From NCBI GenBank assembly GCA_963720805.1, contig CAVRGT010000006.1, positions 124,001 through 188,000 of the forward strand: DNA of 64,000 nt, read 5' to 3'. Source of the stretch: VRUE01 sp963720805. Lineage in GTDB: Bacteria > Actinomycetota > Thermoleophilia > Solirubrobacterales > 70-9. Each line of letters starts with the position of its first letter. Positions within the stretch are counted from its first letter, which is position 1. A model generated the notes under the pieces. That model was not told the DNA's origin. It searched no databases and was given only the letters and a program-made list of their open reading frames with translations. The translations under genes were made by a program, and so were the position numbers. Of the stretch, positions 8,318 through 16,877 are shown in pieces.

Positions 8318-8890
8318 TCATGGCTCGGATCGTTGCTCCCCCGCCTTGAGCAGCCGCTCCCGCAGCTCCCGCTCATCCTCCGGCGTCGGATCGAACTTGG
8401 ACGGATCGGGCAACGCATCCAACCCGGCGAGCCCAAAGAGCCGCTCGAACAGCTCCGTCGTCTTGAAGATCGCCGCCCCGAACTGAGACCGCCCCGACTC
8501 CTCGATCAGCCCCCGCTCGGCCAGCGTCTGCACCGCCGACTCGGAGGTGACGCCGCGAATCCGCGCCACCTCGGGGCGAGTGACCGGCTGCAGGTAGGCG
8601 ACGATCGCCAGCGTCTCGGCCTGGGCCTGGGTCAGCGGCGGCGTGCGCGGCTTGGCCAGCAGGCGGCGGGCGGCCTGCTCGCTTGCCGGATCGCTGGCCA
8701 GGGCGAAGCCGCCGGCGACCTCGCGCAGGACGACGCCGCGCTTGCCCTCGGCGAGGTCCTCGCGCAGCAGCCCGATCGCCTCCTCGACCTGGCCCTCGGT
8801 CGCCTCGGTCGCCTCGACCAGGTCGCGCGCGTTGACCGGCTGCGGCGAGAGGAAGAGCAGCGCCTCGATCGTCCGGGTCAGGTCACTCAC
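8318..8890 (-). CDS. scpB: Segregation and condensation protein B
   Basis: 190 residues. Tandem winged-helix protein with TIEALLFLSPQPVNARDL at the N terminus and the ScpB block ALASDPASEQAARRLLAKPR then LTQAQAETLAIVAYLQPVTR and IRGVTSESAVQTL. It forms the SMC-ScpA-ScpB complex for chromosome segregation. I chose GTG 8888-8890 over GTG 8896 because AAGGAG then sits five bases upstream; that Shine-Dalgarno is partly made by the end of palindrome B1. Follows scpA. Confidence 0.93.
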   Translation of the reverse strand: MSDLTRTIEALLFLSPQPVNARDLVEATEATEGQVEEAIGLLREDLAEGKRGVVLREVAGGFALASDPASEQAARRLLAKPRTPPLTQAQAETLAIVAYLQPVTRPEVARIRGVTSESAVQTLAERGLIEESGRSQFGAAIFKTTELFERLFGLAGLDALPDPSKFDPTPEDERELRERLLKAGEQRSEP

Positions 8891-8899
8891 AGACACTCC

Positions 8900-8946
8900 T
8901 TCCGGTGCGCTTTATGTGGGCATGGGCCGTAAAAGGCGCACCGGAA
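8900..8946. repeat. Palindromic element, family B copy 1
   Basis: Arms TTCCGGTGCGC (8900-8910) and GCGCACCGGAA (8936-8946) with partial inner pairing (TTTATG/GTAAAA). It is a degenerate member of the family whose consensus is TTCCGGTGCGCCTTATGCAC and its complement (other copies at 16053, 30342, 43423). It fills the scpA-scpB junction. Confidence 0.85.
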
Positions 8947-8948
8947 CG

Positions 8949-9680
8949 TCATGGTGTCGTCTCCCGGGCCTGGATCTGGATCGGGCCGAAGGGCTTGGAC
9001 TGCTCCCAGGTCGCCTCGCCTTTGCGGTACATCTCGAGCAGGGCGAAGAGGGTGACGGCCTGGGTGAGGCGGTCCTCCTCGCCGAACTGCTCGTCGAAGT
9101 CGATGCTGGCGTGGCCGCGCAAGGCGTCGCGCAGGGCGCGCAGCCGCTTTTCCAGCGAGACGGTCGGGCGGATGTGGTCGAGGTTCAGTTCCGGCGGGAT
9201 CGTCAGCAGGTCGCCGAGGGCGGCGCCGAGCCGTTCCGGGTCGTACACGGCGGTCGCCGCGTCGAGCGCGACCTTGCGCAGCTCCGGCGGCAACGGTGCC
9301 GAGCGGTAGAGGTAGCCTCGCGCCGCCTCGAAGCGCTGCTCCAGAACGGCGGCGGCGTCACGGTAGCGGCGATACTCGAGCAGGCGGGCGACCAGCTCCT
9401 CGACCGCCTCCTCGGGGGTGACGTCCTCCAGCGCCTCCTCTTCGCCCGGCAGCAGCAGCCGCGACTTCAGCTCCAACAGCGAGGCGATCAGGACGAGGAA
9501 CTCGGTGGCGACGTCGAGCTCGAGCTCCTCGGTTCGCTCGAGGTGCTCGACATAGGCGACGACAACCTCGGCCAGCTCGACCTCGAGCAGGCTGACCTCC
9601 TCGCGCAGGACGACCGCCATCAGCAGGTCGAACGGACCGGCGAAGACGTCGAGGTCGAGGTCCAGCTCGGCGACGGTCAC
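8949..9680 (-). CDS. scpA: Segregation and condensation protein A
   Basis: 243 residues, kleisin subunit of the SMC condensin complex. Family signatures: FAGPFDLLMAVVLREEVSLLEV at the N terminus, YVEHLERTEELELDVATEFLVLIASLLELKSRLLLP, and a C-terminal winged helix (RLTQAVTLFALLEMYRKGEATWEQ). Start GTG 9678-9680. It follows trpS by 33 bases and precedes scpB, with a family B palindrome between the two. Confidence 0.93.
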   Translation of the reverse strand: MTVAELDLDLDVFAGPFDLLMAVVLREEVSLLEVELAEVVVAYVEHLERTEELELDVATEFLVLIASLLELKSRLLLPGEEEALEDVTPEEAVEELVARLLEYRRYRDAAAVLEQRFEAARGYLYRSAPLPPELRKVALDAATAVYDPERLGAALGDLLTIPPELNLDHIRPTVSLEKRLRALRDALRGHASIDFDEQFGEEDRLTQAVTLFALLEMYRKGEATWEQSKPFGPIQIQARETTP

Positions 9681-9713
9681 CCCGGCACCGTAACGCGCGG
9701 GAGCGACGGCGAG

Positions 9714-10706
9714 CTAGGCGGGGCCGAAACCCATGCGCTCACGCACATCGGCCACGACGGGCGCGGCGATCGCGCGCGCCTTCTCGGCGCCGGCGGCGAG
9801 GGTCGCCTCCAGCGCCGCCTCGTCGGGACGCAGCTCGGCGTAGCGCTCGCGGACCGGGGCGAGGTACTCGACCACCGCCTCCGCCACCGCCTTCTTGAAG
9901 TCGCCGTAGCCGGCGCCCTCGAACTCGGCCTCGACCGCGGCCGGATCAATACCGCGGGCGACCGCGTAGATGTCGATCAGGTTGGTAATCCCCGGCTTGT
10001 CGGGAGCGCGACGCACCTCGCGATCGGAGTCGGTGACGGCGCTGCCGAACTTCTTGCGGATCGCCCCCGGCTCGTCGAGCACGAGCACGGTGCCGGCCTC
10101 GGTGCCGCCGGTGGTCGACATCTTCCGCTCGGGCTCCTGCAGGTCCATGATCCGCGCCCCGACCTCGGGAATCAGCATCTCCGGCACGACCAGGGTCTCG
10201 CCGAAGCGCTCGTTGAAGCGGCGGGCGACCTCGCGCATCAGCTCGACATGCTGGCGCTGGTCGTCGCCGACCGGCACCTCGGTCGCCCGGTAGGCAAGCA
10301 CGTCGGCGGCCATCAGCACCGGGTAGAAGAAGAGCGCCGCGGAGACGAGTTCCTGCTTGGCCGACTTGTCCTTGAACTGGGTCATGCGGTTGAGATCGCC
10401 GTGCGAGGTGACGGCGGAGAGCAACCAGGTCAGCTCGCTGTGCTCGCGCACGTCGGACTGGCGGAAGAAGACGCAGCGCTCGGGATCGAGGCCGGCGGCG
10501 AGCAGGATCGCGGCGGTGTCGTAGAGCCGCTCGCGCAGCTCGGCCGGGTCGTAGGCAACCGAGATCGCGTGCAGGTCGACGATGCAGAAGATCGCCGGGT
10601 CGGCGCGATCCTGGCCCTCGACGTACTGGCGGATGGCGCCGATGTAGTTGCCCAAGTGCTTGCGGCCGGTGGGTTGGATTCCCGAGAAGACGATTGGTGC
10701 GCTCAC
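9714..10706 (-). CDS. trpS: Tryptophanyl-tRNA synthetase
   Basis: About 330 residues from GTG 10704-10706 (MSAPIVFSGIQPTGRKHLGN), normal for bacterial TrpRS. The HIGH-like signature is PTGRKHLGNYIGAI; KMSKS-like is PERKMSTTG. Also DLHAISV, FRQSDVREHSELTWLL, and MTQFKDKS. The upstream open frame to 10757 runs into the palindrome at 10728-10820 and was rejected as start. First gene of the minus-strand run down to metK. Confidence 0.94.
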   Translation of the reverse strand: MSAPIVFSGIQPTGRKHLGNYIGAIRQYVEGQDRADPAIFCIVDLHAISVAYDPAELRERLYDTAAILLAAGLDPERCVFFRQSDVREHSELTWLLSAVTSHGDLNRMTQFKDKSAKQELVSAALFFYPVLMAADVLAYRATEVPVGDDQRQHVELMREVARRFNERFGETLVVPEMLIPEVGARIMDLQEPERKMSTTGGTEAGTVLVLDEPGAIRKKFGSAVTDSDREVRRAPDKPGITNLIDIYAVARGIDPAAVEAEFEGAGYGDFKKAVAEAVVEYLAPVRERYAELRPDEAALEATLAAGAEKARAIAAPVVADVRERMGFGPA

Positions 10707-10727
10707 GGCCCGAAGCCTATTCGGGGG

Positions 10728-10820
10728 CCGGGGACGAGACCCCTCTCGCTCGGACAAATGCAGCCCTAATTAGGGCTGCATTTTGAGTATCCGCCCGTGC
10801 GAGAGGGGTCTCGTCCCCGG
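10728..10820. repeat. Double composite palindrome (element E)
   Basis: Outer perfect 22-bp arms at 10728-10749 and 10799-10820 (beginning CCGGGGACGAGACCCC). Inside lies a second, gapless 28-base palindrome at 10756-10783 centred on CCCTAATTAGGG. It separates trpS from the exporter gene. No T-tract follows either arm. Confidence 0.85.
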
Positions 10821-10823
10821 CTC

Positions 10824-12452
10824 TCAAGCGGGTTCGGCGGCGGGAGCTTCAGAGTCCAGCTGGGACGGGGGCTCCGGGCAGTCGGCGTCGGCTCCGTGGC
10901 CGCACTCGCCGGCGGTGGCAGAGCCCCTGCTGGGGATAGCTTCCATTCTTCTCCTCGGGTTCTCGATGCCGAAGCCGGAGACGGTGCCGCCGATGATCAT
11001 CAGGACGCCGGCTATGCCGATGCCGAGGTGGAAGGCCGAGGTGGAGGCGTCGGCGGAGGCGGTGCTTACGCGGGCGGCTTGGGCTGGGGGGAGCTTGTTG
11101 GTTTCGGGGACCGCCAGCGGCTGGGCCTTGGCATCGGAGACGGTGCGCTCGGCGCGGGGGCCGAGCGGGCGGTCGCCGAGGTTGCTATCCAAGGTCGAGC
11201 CGAAGTAGCCGGAGATGACGGCGCCGAGGACGGCGATCGCGAGCAGGCCGGCGACCCGGGAGACGCCGTTGTTGACGCCGGAGGCGATGCCGACGTGGCG
11301 TTCCTCGACCGAGTCGAGCACGGTGGCGGTCAGCGGCGCGACGGTGGCGGAGAGGCCGAGGCCAAAGACGAGGATCGCCGGCAGCACGTCGGTGACGTAG
11401 TCGGCGTTGGAGCCGATCCGCAGCATCAGCAGCAGGCCGAGGCCGCCGACGATCGGGCCGATCGTCATCGGCAGCCGCGGGCCGGTGCCGGACGCCATCC
11501 TGCCCCAGCGCGGTGAGAGGAAAAAGAGGATCAGCGAGACCGGGGTCGTCGCCAGGCCGGCCTCCAGCGGTGAGTAGCCGGCGACCTGCTGGAGGAAGAG
11601 GCCGACGAAGAAGAGCCCGCCGATCAGCCCGGCGTAGGTCGAGAGCGTGGTCAGGTTGGCGACGGCGAAGTTGCGGATCTTGAACAGGCCGAGGTCGAGC
11701 ATCGGGTGACGGGCGCGCATCTCGTGCAGGACGAAGAGGACGAAGCAGGCGATCCCGGCGATGAAGGGGATCCAGACCATCGGGTCGCCCCAACCGCGCG
11801 TCGGCTGCTCGATCAGGGCGAAGACCGGCCCACCGAGGCCGGCGGCCGAGAGCCCGATCCCGGTCCAGTCGATGCCGCGGAAGGCGTCGGGGTCCCTGCT
11901 CTCCTCAACCGAGTGCAGGGTCAGCGCCACCGTCGCCGCGATCAGGGGCAGGTTGACCCAGAAGATCGCACGCCAGGAGGTGAGCCCGATCAATGCCCCT
12001 CCCCCCGCCGGCCCGATCACGGTCGCGATCCCGGTCCAGGCGGTCCAGGTCCCGACCGCCTTGCCGCGCTCGGCCCCCTCGAAGGTAGCGGCGACGATCG
12101 CCAGCGACCCCGGCACCAGCAGCGCCCCGGCGATCCCCTGCAGGGCGCGGGCGGCGATCAGGAACTCGACCGTCGGCGCGACCGCGCAGAGCGCCGAGGT
12201 TGCACCGAAGGCGACCAGGCCCATGACGAACATCCGCCGCCGGCCGAACTGATCGCCGAGCGAGCCGCCGACCAGAAGCAGCGAGACCAGGGTGAGCATG
12301 TAAGCCTCGACCACCCACTGCTGTCCCGCCAGCCCGGCGTCGAGCCCGTCGGCAATTGCCGGCAGGGCAACGTTGACCACGGTCGAGTCGAGGAAGACGA
12401 CCGTCGAGCCGAGGATCGTCGCGATCAGGGTCAGGCGCTGCGCACGGGACAC
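10824..12452 (-). CDS. MFS drug exporter, DHA2 (14-TMS) family
   Basis: 542 residues with about fourteen hydrophobic segments. Signatures of EmrB/QacA transporters: LDSTVVNVALPAIADGL in TM1, GGSLGDQFGRRRMFVMGL (motif A), the motif C-like GPAGGGALIG and WRAIFWVNLPL. A soluble C-terminal tail of about 45 residues is Pro/Ser/Cys-containing and has no recognisable domain. It would export amphiphilic compounds by proton antiport; the substrate cannot be told. Monocistronic, bounded by palindromes E and G1. Confidence 0.9.
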   Translation of the reverse strand: MSRAQRLTLIATILGSTVVFLDSTVVNVALPAIADGLDAGLAGQQWVVEAYMLTLVSLLLVGGSLGDQFGRRRMFVMGLVAFGATSALCAVAPTVEFLIAARALQGIAGALLVPGSLAIVAATFEGAERGKAVGTWTAWTGIATVIGPAGGGALIGLTSWRAIFWVNLPLIAATVALTLHSVEESRDPDAFRGIDWTGIGLSAAGLGGPVFALIEQPTRGWGDPMVWIPFIAGIACFVLFVLHEMRARHPMLDLGLFKIRNFAVANLTTLSTYAGLIGGLFFVGLFLQQVAGYSPLEAGLATTPVSLILFFLSPRWGRMASGTGPRLPMTIGPIVGGLGLLLMLRIGSNADYVTDVLPAILVFGLGLSATVAPLTATVLDSVEERHVGIASGVNNGVSRVAGLLAIAVLGAVISGYFGSTLDSNLGDRPLGPRAERTVSDAKAQPLAVPETNKLPPAQAARVSTASADASTSAFHLGIGIAGVLMIIGGTVSGFGIENPRRRMEAIPSRGSATAGECGHGADADCPEPPSQLDSEAPAAEPA

Positions 12453-12469
12453 CCGTCGAGTGTAAAACG

Positions 12470-12510
12470 CGCCCCCCTTTGACTACCTCAGAGGGAGTCA
12501 ATGGGGGGCG
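12470..12510. repeat. Palindromic element, family G copy 1
   Basis: CGCCCCCC (12470-12477) pairs with GGGGGGCG (12503-12510); inside, TTGACTACCTC faces GGGAGTCAA. It lies between two divergent genes. A related copy with the GGTAGTCAATGGGGGGCG half is at 54201-54242. Confidence 0.75.
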
Positions 12511-12557
12511 CCAACGGAGGGCGGGACCTCTGGGGCCCGCTCGCGCGTAACCCTTGT

Positions 12558-14282
12558 GTGAGACGACAAAAAAAGGCAGCGGGCCAACTCGCCCTCCTCC
12601 TTCTAACCCTGATGGCAGGCCTCGCCGCGGCTGCGACCTCGGCCGCCAAGGAGATCGGTGCAACCGGCGCCGGGCAGGGAATCATCACCGAACAGGACGC
12701 CACCGGCACGGTCGGGGCCGCGCAGGGCATCGTCACGGAACAGGACGGCACCGCCTACCGCTACGTCACCGTCAACCCGCAAACCAAGCCGGCGCTGACG
12801 ATTGTCGAGCGCATCGAGATGAGCGACGGTGCGATCGATCGCTGGTGGTACCTGCGGGGCCACTACCTCATCCCCGCGGTCGCCTACGACGGCAGCGCCG
12901 GTGGCCTCTCCGCCGACGGCAGGTCGCTGGCGCTGATCAGCTTCAGCCGGACCTTCCCACCGCCGCCGACAAAGGTCGCGATCCTCGACACCAACGCCTA
13001 CCTGCGCCACCCGCGCCGGCCCGACCAGCACCGGCCGCAACACGCGATCCGCTACTGGGACCTGCGGGGCCAGTTCGCCTTCCAGGCGATTTCGCCGAAC
13101 GGGTCGAAGCTGTACATGAGGCACTACCGGAGGCGCAACCGGGGCTCGGCGTACGACCGCCGTCCGGATGATTTCGATCTGTGGATCCTCGATACCCGCA
13201 ACGGGGGCCTCGCGCCGCGACCGCTGAGCGTGAGCAACAGTGGTCGTCAGCTCGCCGGGCTGCCGATCAGCGGCGCGACAAGCCCGGACGGGCGCTGGGC
13301 CTACGCCCTCTACGACGGCGACGTGCGCCTACCCTTCCTACTCGCGCTCGACACCGCCACGGGGCGCGTCCTGCGGGTGGACCTGCCCGGGTTGGAGCGG
13401 CTGCACAACCCCTTGATGCTGAAGCTGCGACTCGACTCGGCGGGTCGCCATCTCCGCGTCTATCCCCGCTCGCCGGAATCGGGCCACGTCGCCCCGCGCA
13501 CAGAGCCGCTGCTGTCGGTGGACGTCGACAGGCTGATGCGCTGGCACAAACCGGCGACCGCGACGGCGTCGGGCTTCCTCGCCTTCACCACGACGCCGCG
13601 CCTGCCCGGCAACCTGGTCGAGCGAGGTGGGACGGTAGGGAGATCTCTGCTCGGCCACTCAATCTTCCTGCGCCAGTACGGCGACCCGCGCTTCCACGGT
13701 CGGGTGCTGGTCTTCGCCTGCATCCACGGCGACGAGTGCGCGGCGCGCGGGATCGAGCCGCTGGTCAACGGCTGCCCCGACCCGCGAGTCAACGTCTTCG
13801 TCGTCGACAACCTCGATCCCGACGGCTCCGCCGCCGGCACCAGGCTGAACGGCCGGGGCGTTGACCTCAACCGCAACTTCCCCTCCCAATGGCGCCCGAG
13901 TGGACAGCGTGGCAGTGCCGAATACTCCGGGCCGCGGCCTTTCTCCGAGCCCGAAACACGCCTCGCCGCCCGGCTGGTCGAGAAGCTGCGGCCACGGGTG
14001 ACGATCTGGTTCCACCAGATCGGGAGCGGCGGCGCCTTCGTCCGCGCCTGGGGCCGGAGCGCCCCGGCCGGGCGGCTCTTCGCCCGCCTGGCGAAGATCC
14101 CCTTCCGCCTCATGCCCTGGCCGGCCGGGACCGGTCCCAACTGGCAGAACCACCGCTTCCCCGACAGCGCCGCCTACGTGGTCGAGTTGCCGCAGGGAAA
14201 GCTGTCACCGGACTTTCCCGGACGGCTCAACGAAGCCCTCGACCGGGTCGGGCGCTGGGAGGCGCAGGTGGGCCGAGATTGA
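12558..14282 (+). CDS. Secreted M14-type zinc carboxypeptidase with N-terminal propeller-like region
   Basis: About 574 residues from GTG 12558-12560 (MRRQKKAAGQLALLLLTLMA), which gives a clean signal peptide; an ATG at 12501 lies in palindrome G1. Residues about 60-330 show repeated SPDG/SADG-type blades (GGLSADGRSLALISF, AISPNGSKLYM, ATSPDGRWAYAL). Residues about 385-570 are an M14 peptidase: HGDECAARGIEPL (zinc ligands His, Glu), GVDLNRNFP, and catalytic Glu in YVVELPQGK. Likely an extracellular peptidase acting on peptides or wall stems. Upstream of an ECF sigma gene by 24 bases. Confidence 0.85.
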   Translation: MRRQKKAAGQLALLLLTLMAGLAAAATSAAKEIGATGAGQGIITEQDATGTVGAAQGIVTEQDGTAYRYVTVNPQTKPALTIVERIEMSDGAIDRWWYLRGHYLIPAVAYDGSAGGLSADGRSLALISFSRTFPPPPTKVAILDTNAYLRHPRRPDQHRPQHAIRYWDLRGQFAFQAISPNGSKLYMRHYRRRNRGSAYDRRPDDFDLWILDTRNGGLAPRPLSVSNSGRQLAGLPISGATSPDGRWAYALYDGDVRLPFLLALDTATGRVLRVDLPGLERLHNPLMLKLRLDSAGRHLRVYPRSPESGHVAPRTEPLLSVDVDRLMRWHKPATATASGFLAFTTTPRLPGNLVERGGTVGRSLLGHSIFLRQYGDPRFHGRVLVFACIHGDECAARGIEPLVNGCPDPRVNVFVVDNLDPDGSAAGTRLNGRGVDLNRNFPSQWRPSGQRGSAEYSGPRPFSEPETRLAARLVEKLRPRVTIWFHQIGSGGAFVRAWGRSAPAGRLFARLAKIPFRLMPWPAGTGPNWQNHRFPDSAAYVVELPQGKLSPDFPGRLNEALDRVGRWEAQVGRD

Positions 14283-14306
14283 GATGCTGCGCCGCGGAGG
14301 TGAGGC

Positions 14307-14828
14307 TTGGGCACTGAGGTCAGCGAGCGGAAGCTCCTCCGGGAGGCCCAGGGGGGCTCGAGGGAGGCACTCGCCGCGCTCTACGCGAGGCACTGGCAGC
14401 GCGCTCAGCGCGCTGCCTACCTCGTCGTCCACGATGCCGCGGCGGCCGAGGACATCGCCCAGGAGGCGTTCCTCGCCGCGATCGACGGCCTCGATCGCTT
14501 CGACCGGCGACGGCCGTTCGCGCCCTGGCTGCACCGGATCGTGGTCAACCGCGCGATCGACTGGGGGCGCCGCGAGGCGCTGCGGGCGAGCGCCGGAGAC
14601 CCCGACGAGCGCGCCGCTCCGAGCCACGCCGAAGAGCCGGCGGGCGAGCTGATGCCGGCACTGGCCCAGTTGCCGCCCGAGCAGCGCGCGGTGGTCGTGC
14701 TTCGCTACCTACTCGAGTACACGCCCGGGGAGATCGGGCGCATGCTCGAGCTGCCGCGGGGCACGGTCAACTCGCGCCTACGCCGCGGGCTCGACCGCCT
14801 GCGCGACCTGATCGAGGTGGAGCGATGA
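14307..14828 (+). CDS. ECF-type RNA polymerase sigma factor
   Basis: 173 residues. Region 2: ALAALYARHWQRAQRAAYLVVHDAAAAEDIAQEAFLAA; region 4: LPPEQRAVVVLRYLLEYTPGEIGRMLELPRGTVNSRLRRGLDRL. The start is TTG 14307-14309, supported by GGAGGTG five bases upstream. The stop overlaps the next gene's ATG by four bases, the usual arrangement for an ECF sigma factor with its membrane regulator. The target regulon is not visible here. Confidence 0.92.
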   Translation: MGTEVSERKLLREAQGGSREALAALYARHWQRAQRAAYLVVHDAAAAEDIAQEAFLAAIDGLDRFDRRRPFAPWLHRIVVNRAIDWGRREALRASAGDPDERAAPSHAEEPAGELMPALAQLPPEQRAVVVLRYLLEYTPGEIGRMLELPRGTVNSRLRRGLDRLRDLIEVER

Positions 14829-16048
14829 ACGAGGACCGTCTGCGCATCCTGCTGCGCGAGGAGCCGATCCCCGGCGCCGCGGAGGCCGAGCGCCGCGGGC
14901 TCGCCCTGGTCGAGCGCGCCTACTCGGAGCGCCGTCCGGCCAATCGCCCGGTCCTGCCGCGGCTCGCCGTCGCGCTGGCCGCGGCGGCCCTGCTCGCGGC
15001 GCTACTGCTCTCACCCGCCGGCGCCGCGGTGCGCAACTGGATCGGCGACGTCTTCACCGCCGGGGTCCACAACGCGCAGCCGACACTGACCGAGGTGCCC
15101 GGCGGCGGCCGCCTGCTGGTGCAGTCACCGCGCGGTCCCTGGGTTGTCCAGCCCGACGGCTCGCGGCGCCTGCTCGGGCACTACGACGAAGCGAGCTGGT
15201 CCCCGCACGGCCTCTTCGTCGCCGCCGCTTCGGGACGCACGCTGAGCGCGATCGAGCCCGACGGCACGCCCCACTGGTCGGTCTCGGCGACAGGTCCGGT
15301 AAGCGATCCACGCTGGTCCCCCTCCGGGTTCCGCATCGCCTACCTGGCGGGGCACTCGCTGCGCGTGATCAGGGCCGACGGCACCGGGGATCAACTCCTC
15401 GGGCCGGCGGCGCCCGTGGCGCCGGTGTGGTTCCCGCCGGGCCCGCACCTGCTCGCCTACGTCGACGCGACCGGGCGGTTGCGCATCGTCGAAGCCGACA
15501 CCGGACGAACGCTGGCATCGGTGCCCGCCGCGCCGGGCGTCACGGCGCTCAGCTGGAGCGCCGACGGACGGGTGCTTGGCGAAGTCTCACCGCACGGCCT
15601 CCGGCTGCGGCCCCTGCACCTCGACAAGCTCGCTGACCACATTCGGCTCGACAGTCCCAGACGCGTCCCATTGCCCAGCGATGCGGTCCCGCGTGCAGCG
15701 GCCTTCGGGCCGCGGGGGCACACGATCGCGGCATCGCTCGAACGGCGCGCCCGGGCAAGTGAGCCCCGCAGCGAAGCGCTCCTGATCAATGCCGGCGGTG
15801 GTCCACCACGGCGACTCTTCGCCGTATCGGGGCGCCTCCACGAGCTCGCCTGGTCACCCGACGGCAGTCGCCTCCTGCTCGCCTGGCCGGCCGCGGACCG
15901 GTGGCTCTTCCTGCCGACCGACGGGCGAGGTCACCCGCAGGCGATCGGCAACATCTCTTCAGTCTTCTCACCAGGTCATAACGGAGCAACACTCTTCCCT
16001 CAAATCGATGGCTGGTGTTGCCCGCCAGCTCCAGGCGAGAGCGGCTGA
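14825..16048 (+). CDS. Membrane-anchored beta-propeller protein, candidate anti-sigma factor
   Basis: 407 residues. A short cytoplasmic N-terminal region (MNEDRLRILLREEPIPGAAE) is followed by one TM at about residues 46-66 (RLAVALAAAALLAALLLSPA). The remainder has repeated TolB/WD-like blades (ASWSPHGLFVAAA, PRWSPSGFRIAYLAG, ALSWSADGRVLG, ELAWSPDGSRLLLAW). Its four-base overlap with the ECF sigma gene suggests it senses an outside signal and holds the sigma factor. No zinc-binding HxxxCxxC motif is visible, so an atypical anti-sigma is inferred. Confidence 0.75.
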   Translation: MNEDRLRILLREEPIPGAAEAERRGLALVERAYSERRPANRPVLPRLAVALAAAALLAALLLSPAGAAVRNWIGDVFTAGVHNAQPTLTEVPGGGRLLVQSPRGPWVVQPDGSRRLLGHYDEASWSPHGLFVAAASGRTLSAIEPDGTPHWSVSATGPVSDPRWSPSGFRIAYLAGHSLRVIRADGTGDQLLGPAAPVAPVWFPPGPHLLAYVDATGRLRIVEADTGRTLASVPAAPGVTALSWSADGRVLGEVSPHGLRLRPLHLDKLADHIRLDSPRRVPLPSDAVPRAAAFGPRGHTIAASLERRARASEPRSEALLINAGGGPPRRLFAVSGRLHELAWSPDGSRLLLAWPAADRWLFLPTDGRGHPQAIGNISSVFSPGHNGATLFPQIDGWCCPPAPGESG

Positions 16049-16052
16049 AACG

Positions 16053-16099
16053 TTCCGGTGCGCCTTATGCACAGCGGCGGTGCATAAGGCGCACCGGAA
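16053..16099. repeat. Palindromic element, family B copy 2
   Basis: Perfect 20-bp arms TTCCGGTGCGCCTTATGCAC (16053-16072) and its complement (16080-16099) with a 7-base loop. It occupies the whole gap between two convergent genes; the fetB stop codon is adjacent. Probably serves as a bidirectional hairpin, though no T-tract is present. Confidence 0.92.
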
Positions 16100-16100
16100 G

Positions 16101-16877
16101 CTAGCCGGCCTCGGGGTCGCGGAGCTGCTGGGCGGGGGTGAAGAAGTTCCGATACGCAAGCGCGGTGGCGACGAGGGCGGCGATGGCGACGCTGCCCAGC
16201 AGGGCGTAGAGGAGGATCAGCTGGAGGCGGACGGCGTCGGTCGGGCTGGCGCCGGCGAGCAGCATGCCGACCATCGTGCCGGGGAAGAAGATCAGGCCGG
16301 TGGTCTTGGTCGAGTCGACCAGGGTGATCATCCCCGAGCGCAGGGCGCGGCGGACGAACGGGGCGGCGGCTTCCTGGGCGGTGGCGCCGAGCGCCAGGGT
16401 CGCCTCGATCCTGGGCCGCGACTCGGACATCTCGTCGCCGAGCCGGTTCAGCGCCACGGCCGAGGCGGTCATCGCGTTGCCGATCACCATGCCGCCGACC
16501 GGGACCAGGTAGCGAGCGGTCGGCTCGAAGACGCCGAGGGCGACGACGAGCCCGAGGGTGGTGCCGCCGGCCAGGGCCAGCGCGATCAGCAGCGGCCAGA
16601 AGGCGCCCGGCACCTTCTTCGCCCGGCTGCGCGCGGTGAGCGCGCCGAAGACGACCATCACCGTCAGCAGGGCGAAGACGAGCCAGAGCGAGTCGGCCTC
16701 GAAGATCAGCTTGATCGCGTAGCCGATCGCCGTCAGCTGGACGAAGGAGCGCACGGTGGCGATGCCGATGTCGCGCTCGAGGTCGGCTTTCTGCCAGAAG
16801 GAGATCGCCGCCGCGAGGACGACCAGGGCAAGTGAGGCCGCGACCTGGCCGGGACTGAGGTGGATCGAGGTGCTCAC
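16101..16877 (-). CDS. fetB: FetB/YbbM-like (UPF0014) ABC permease
   Basis: 258 residues from GTG 16875-16877 (MSTSIHLSPGQVAASLALVV). About seven hydrophobic segments. Hallmarks of the FetB family: IRSF-like TVRSFVQLTAIGY, GMVIGNAMTASAVALNRL and SGMITLVDSTKTTGLIFFPGTMVGMLLAGASP. In E. coli FetAB exports iron and helps oxidative stress resistance. The start overlaps the fetA stop. Assignment to the family is secure, the iron role is by analogy. Confidence 0.87.
   Translation of the reverse strand: MSTSIHLSPGQVAASLALVVLAAAISFWQKADLERDIGIATVRSFVQLTAIGYAIKLIFEADSLWLVFALLTVMVVFGALTARSRAKKVPGAFWPLLIALALAGGTTLGLVVALGVFEPTARYLVPVGGMVIGNAMTASAVALNRLGDEMSESRPRIEATLALGATAQEAAAPFVRRALRSGMITLVDSTKTTGLIFFPGTMVGMLLAGASPTDAVRLQLILLYALLGSVAIAALVATALAYRNFFTPAQQLRDPEAG

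Noticed and set aside
10707..10757. Upstream ATG for trpS
   Set aside because: It lies inside composite palindrome E, and the added residues lack TrpRS similarity.
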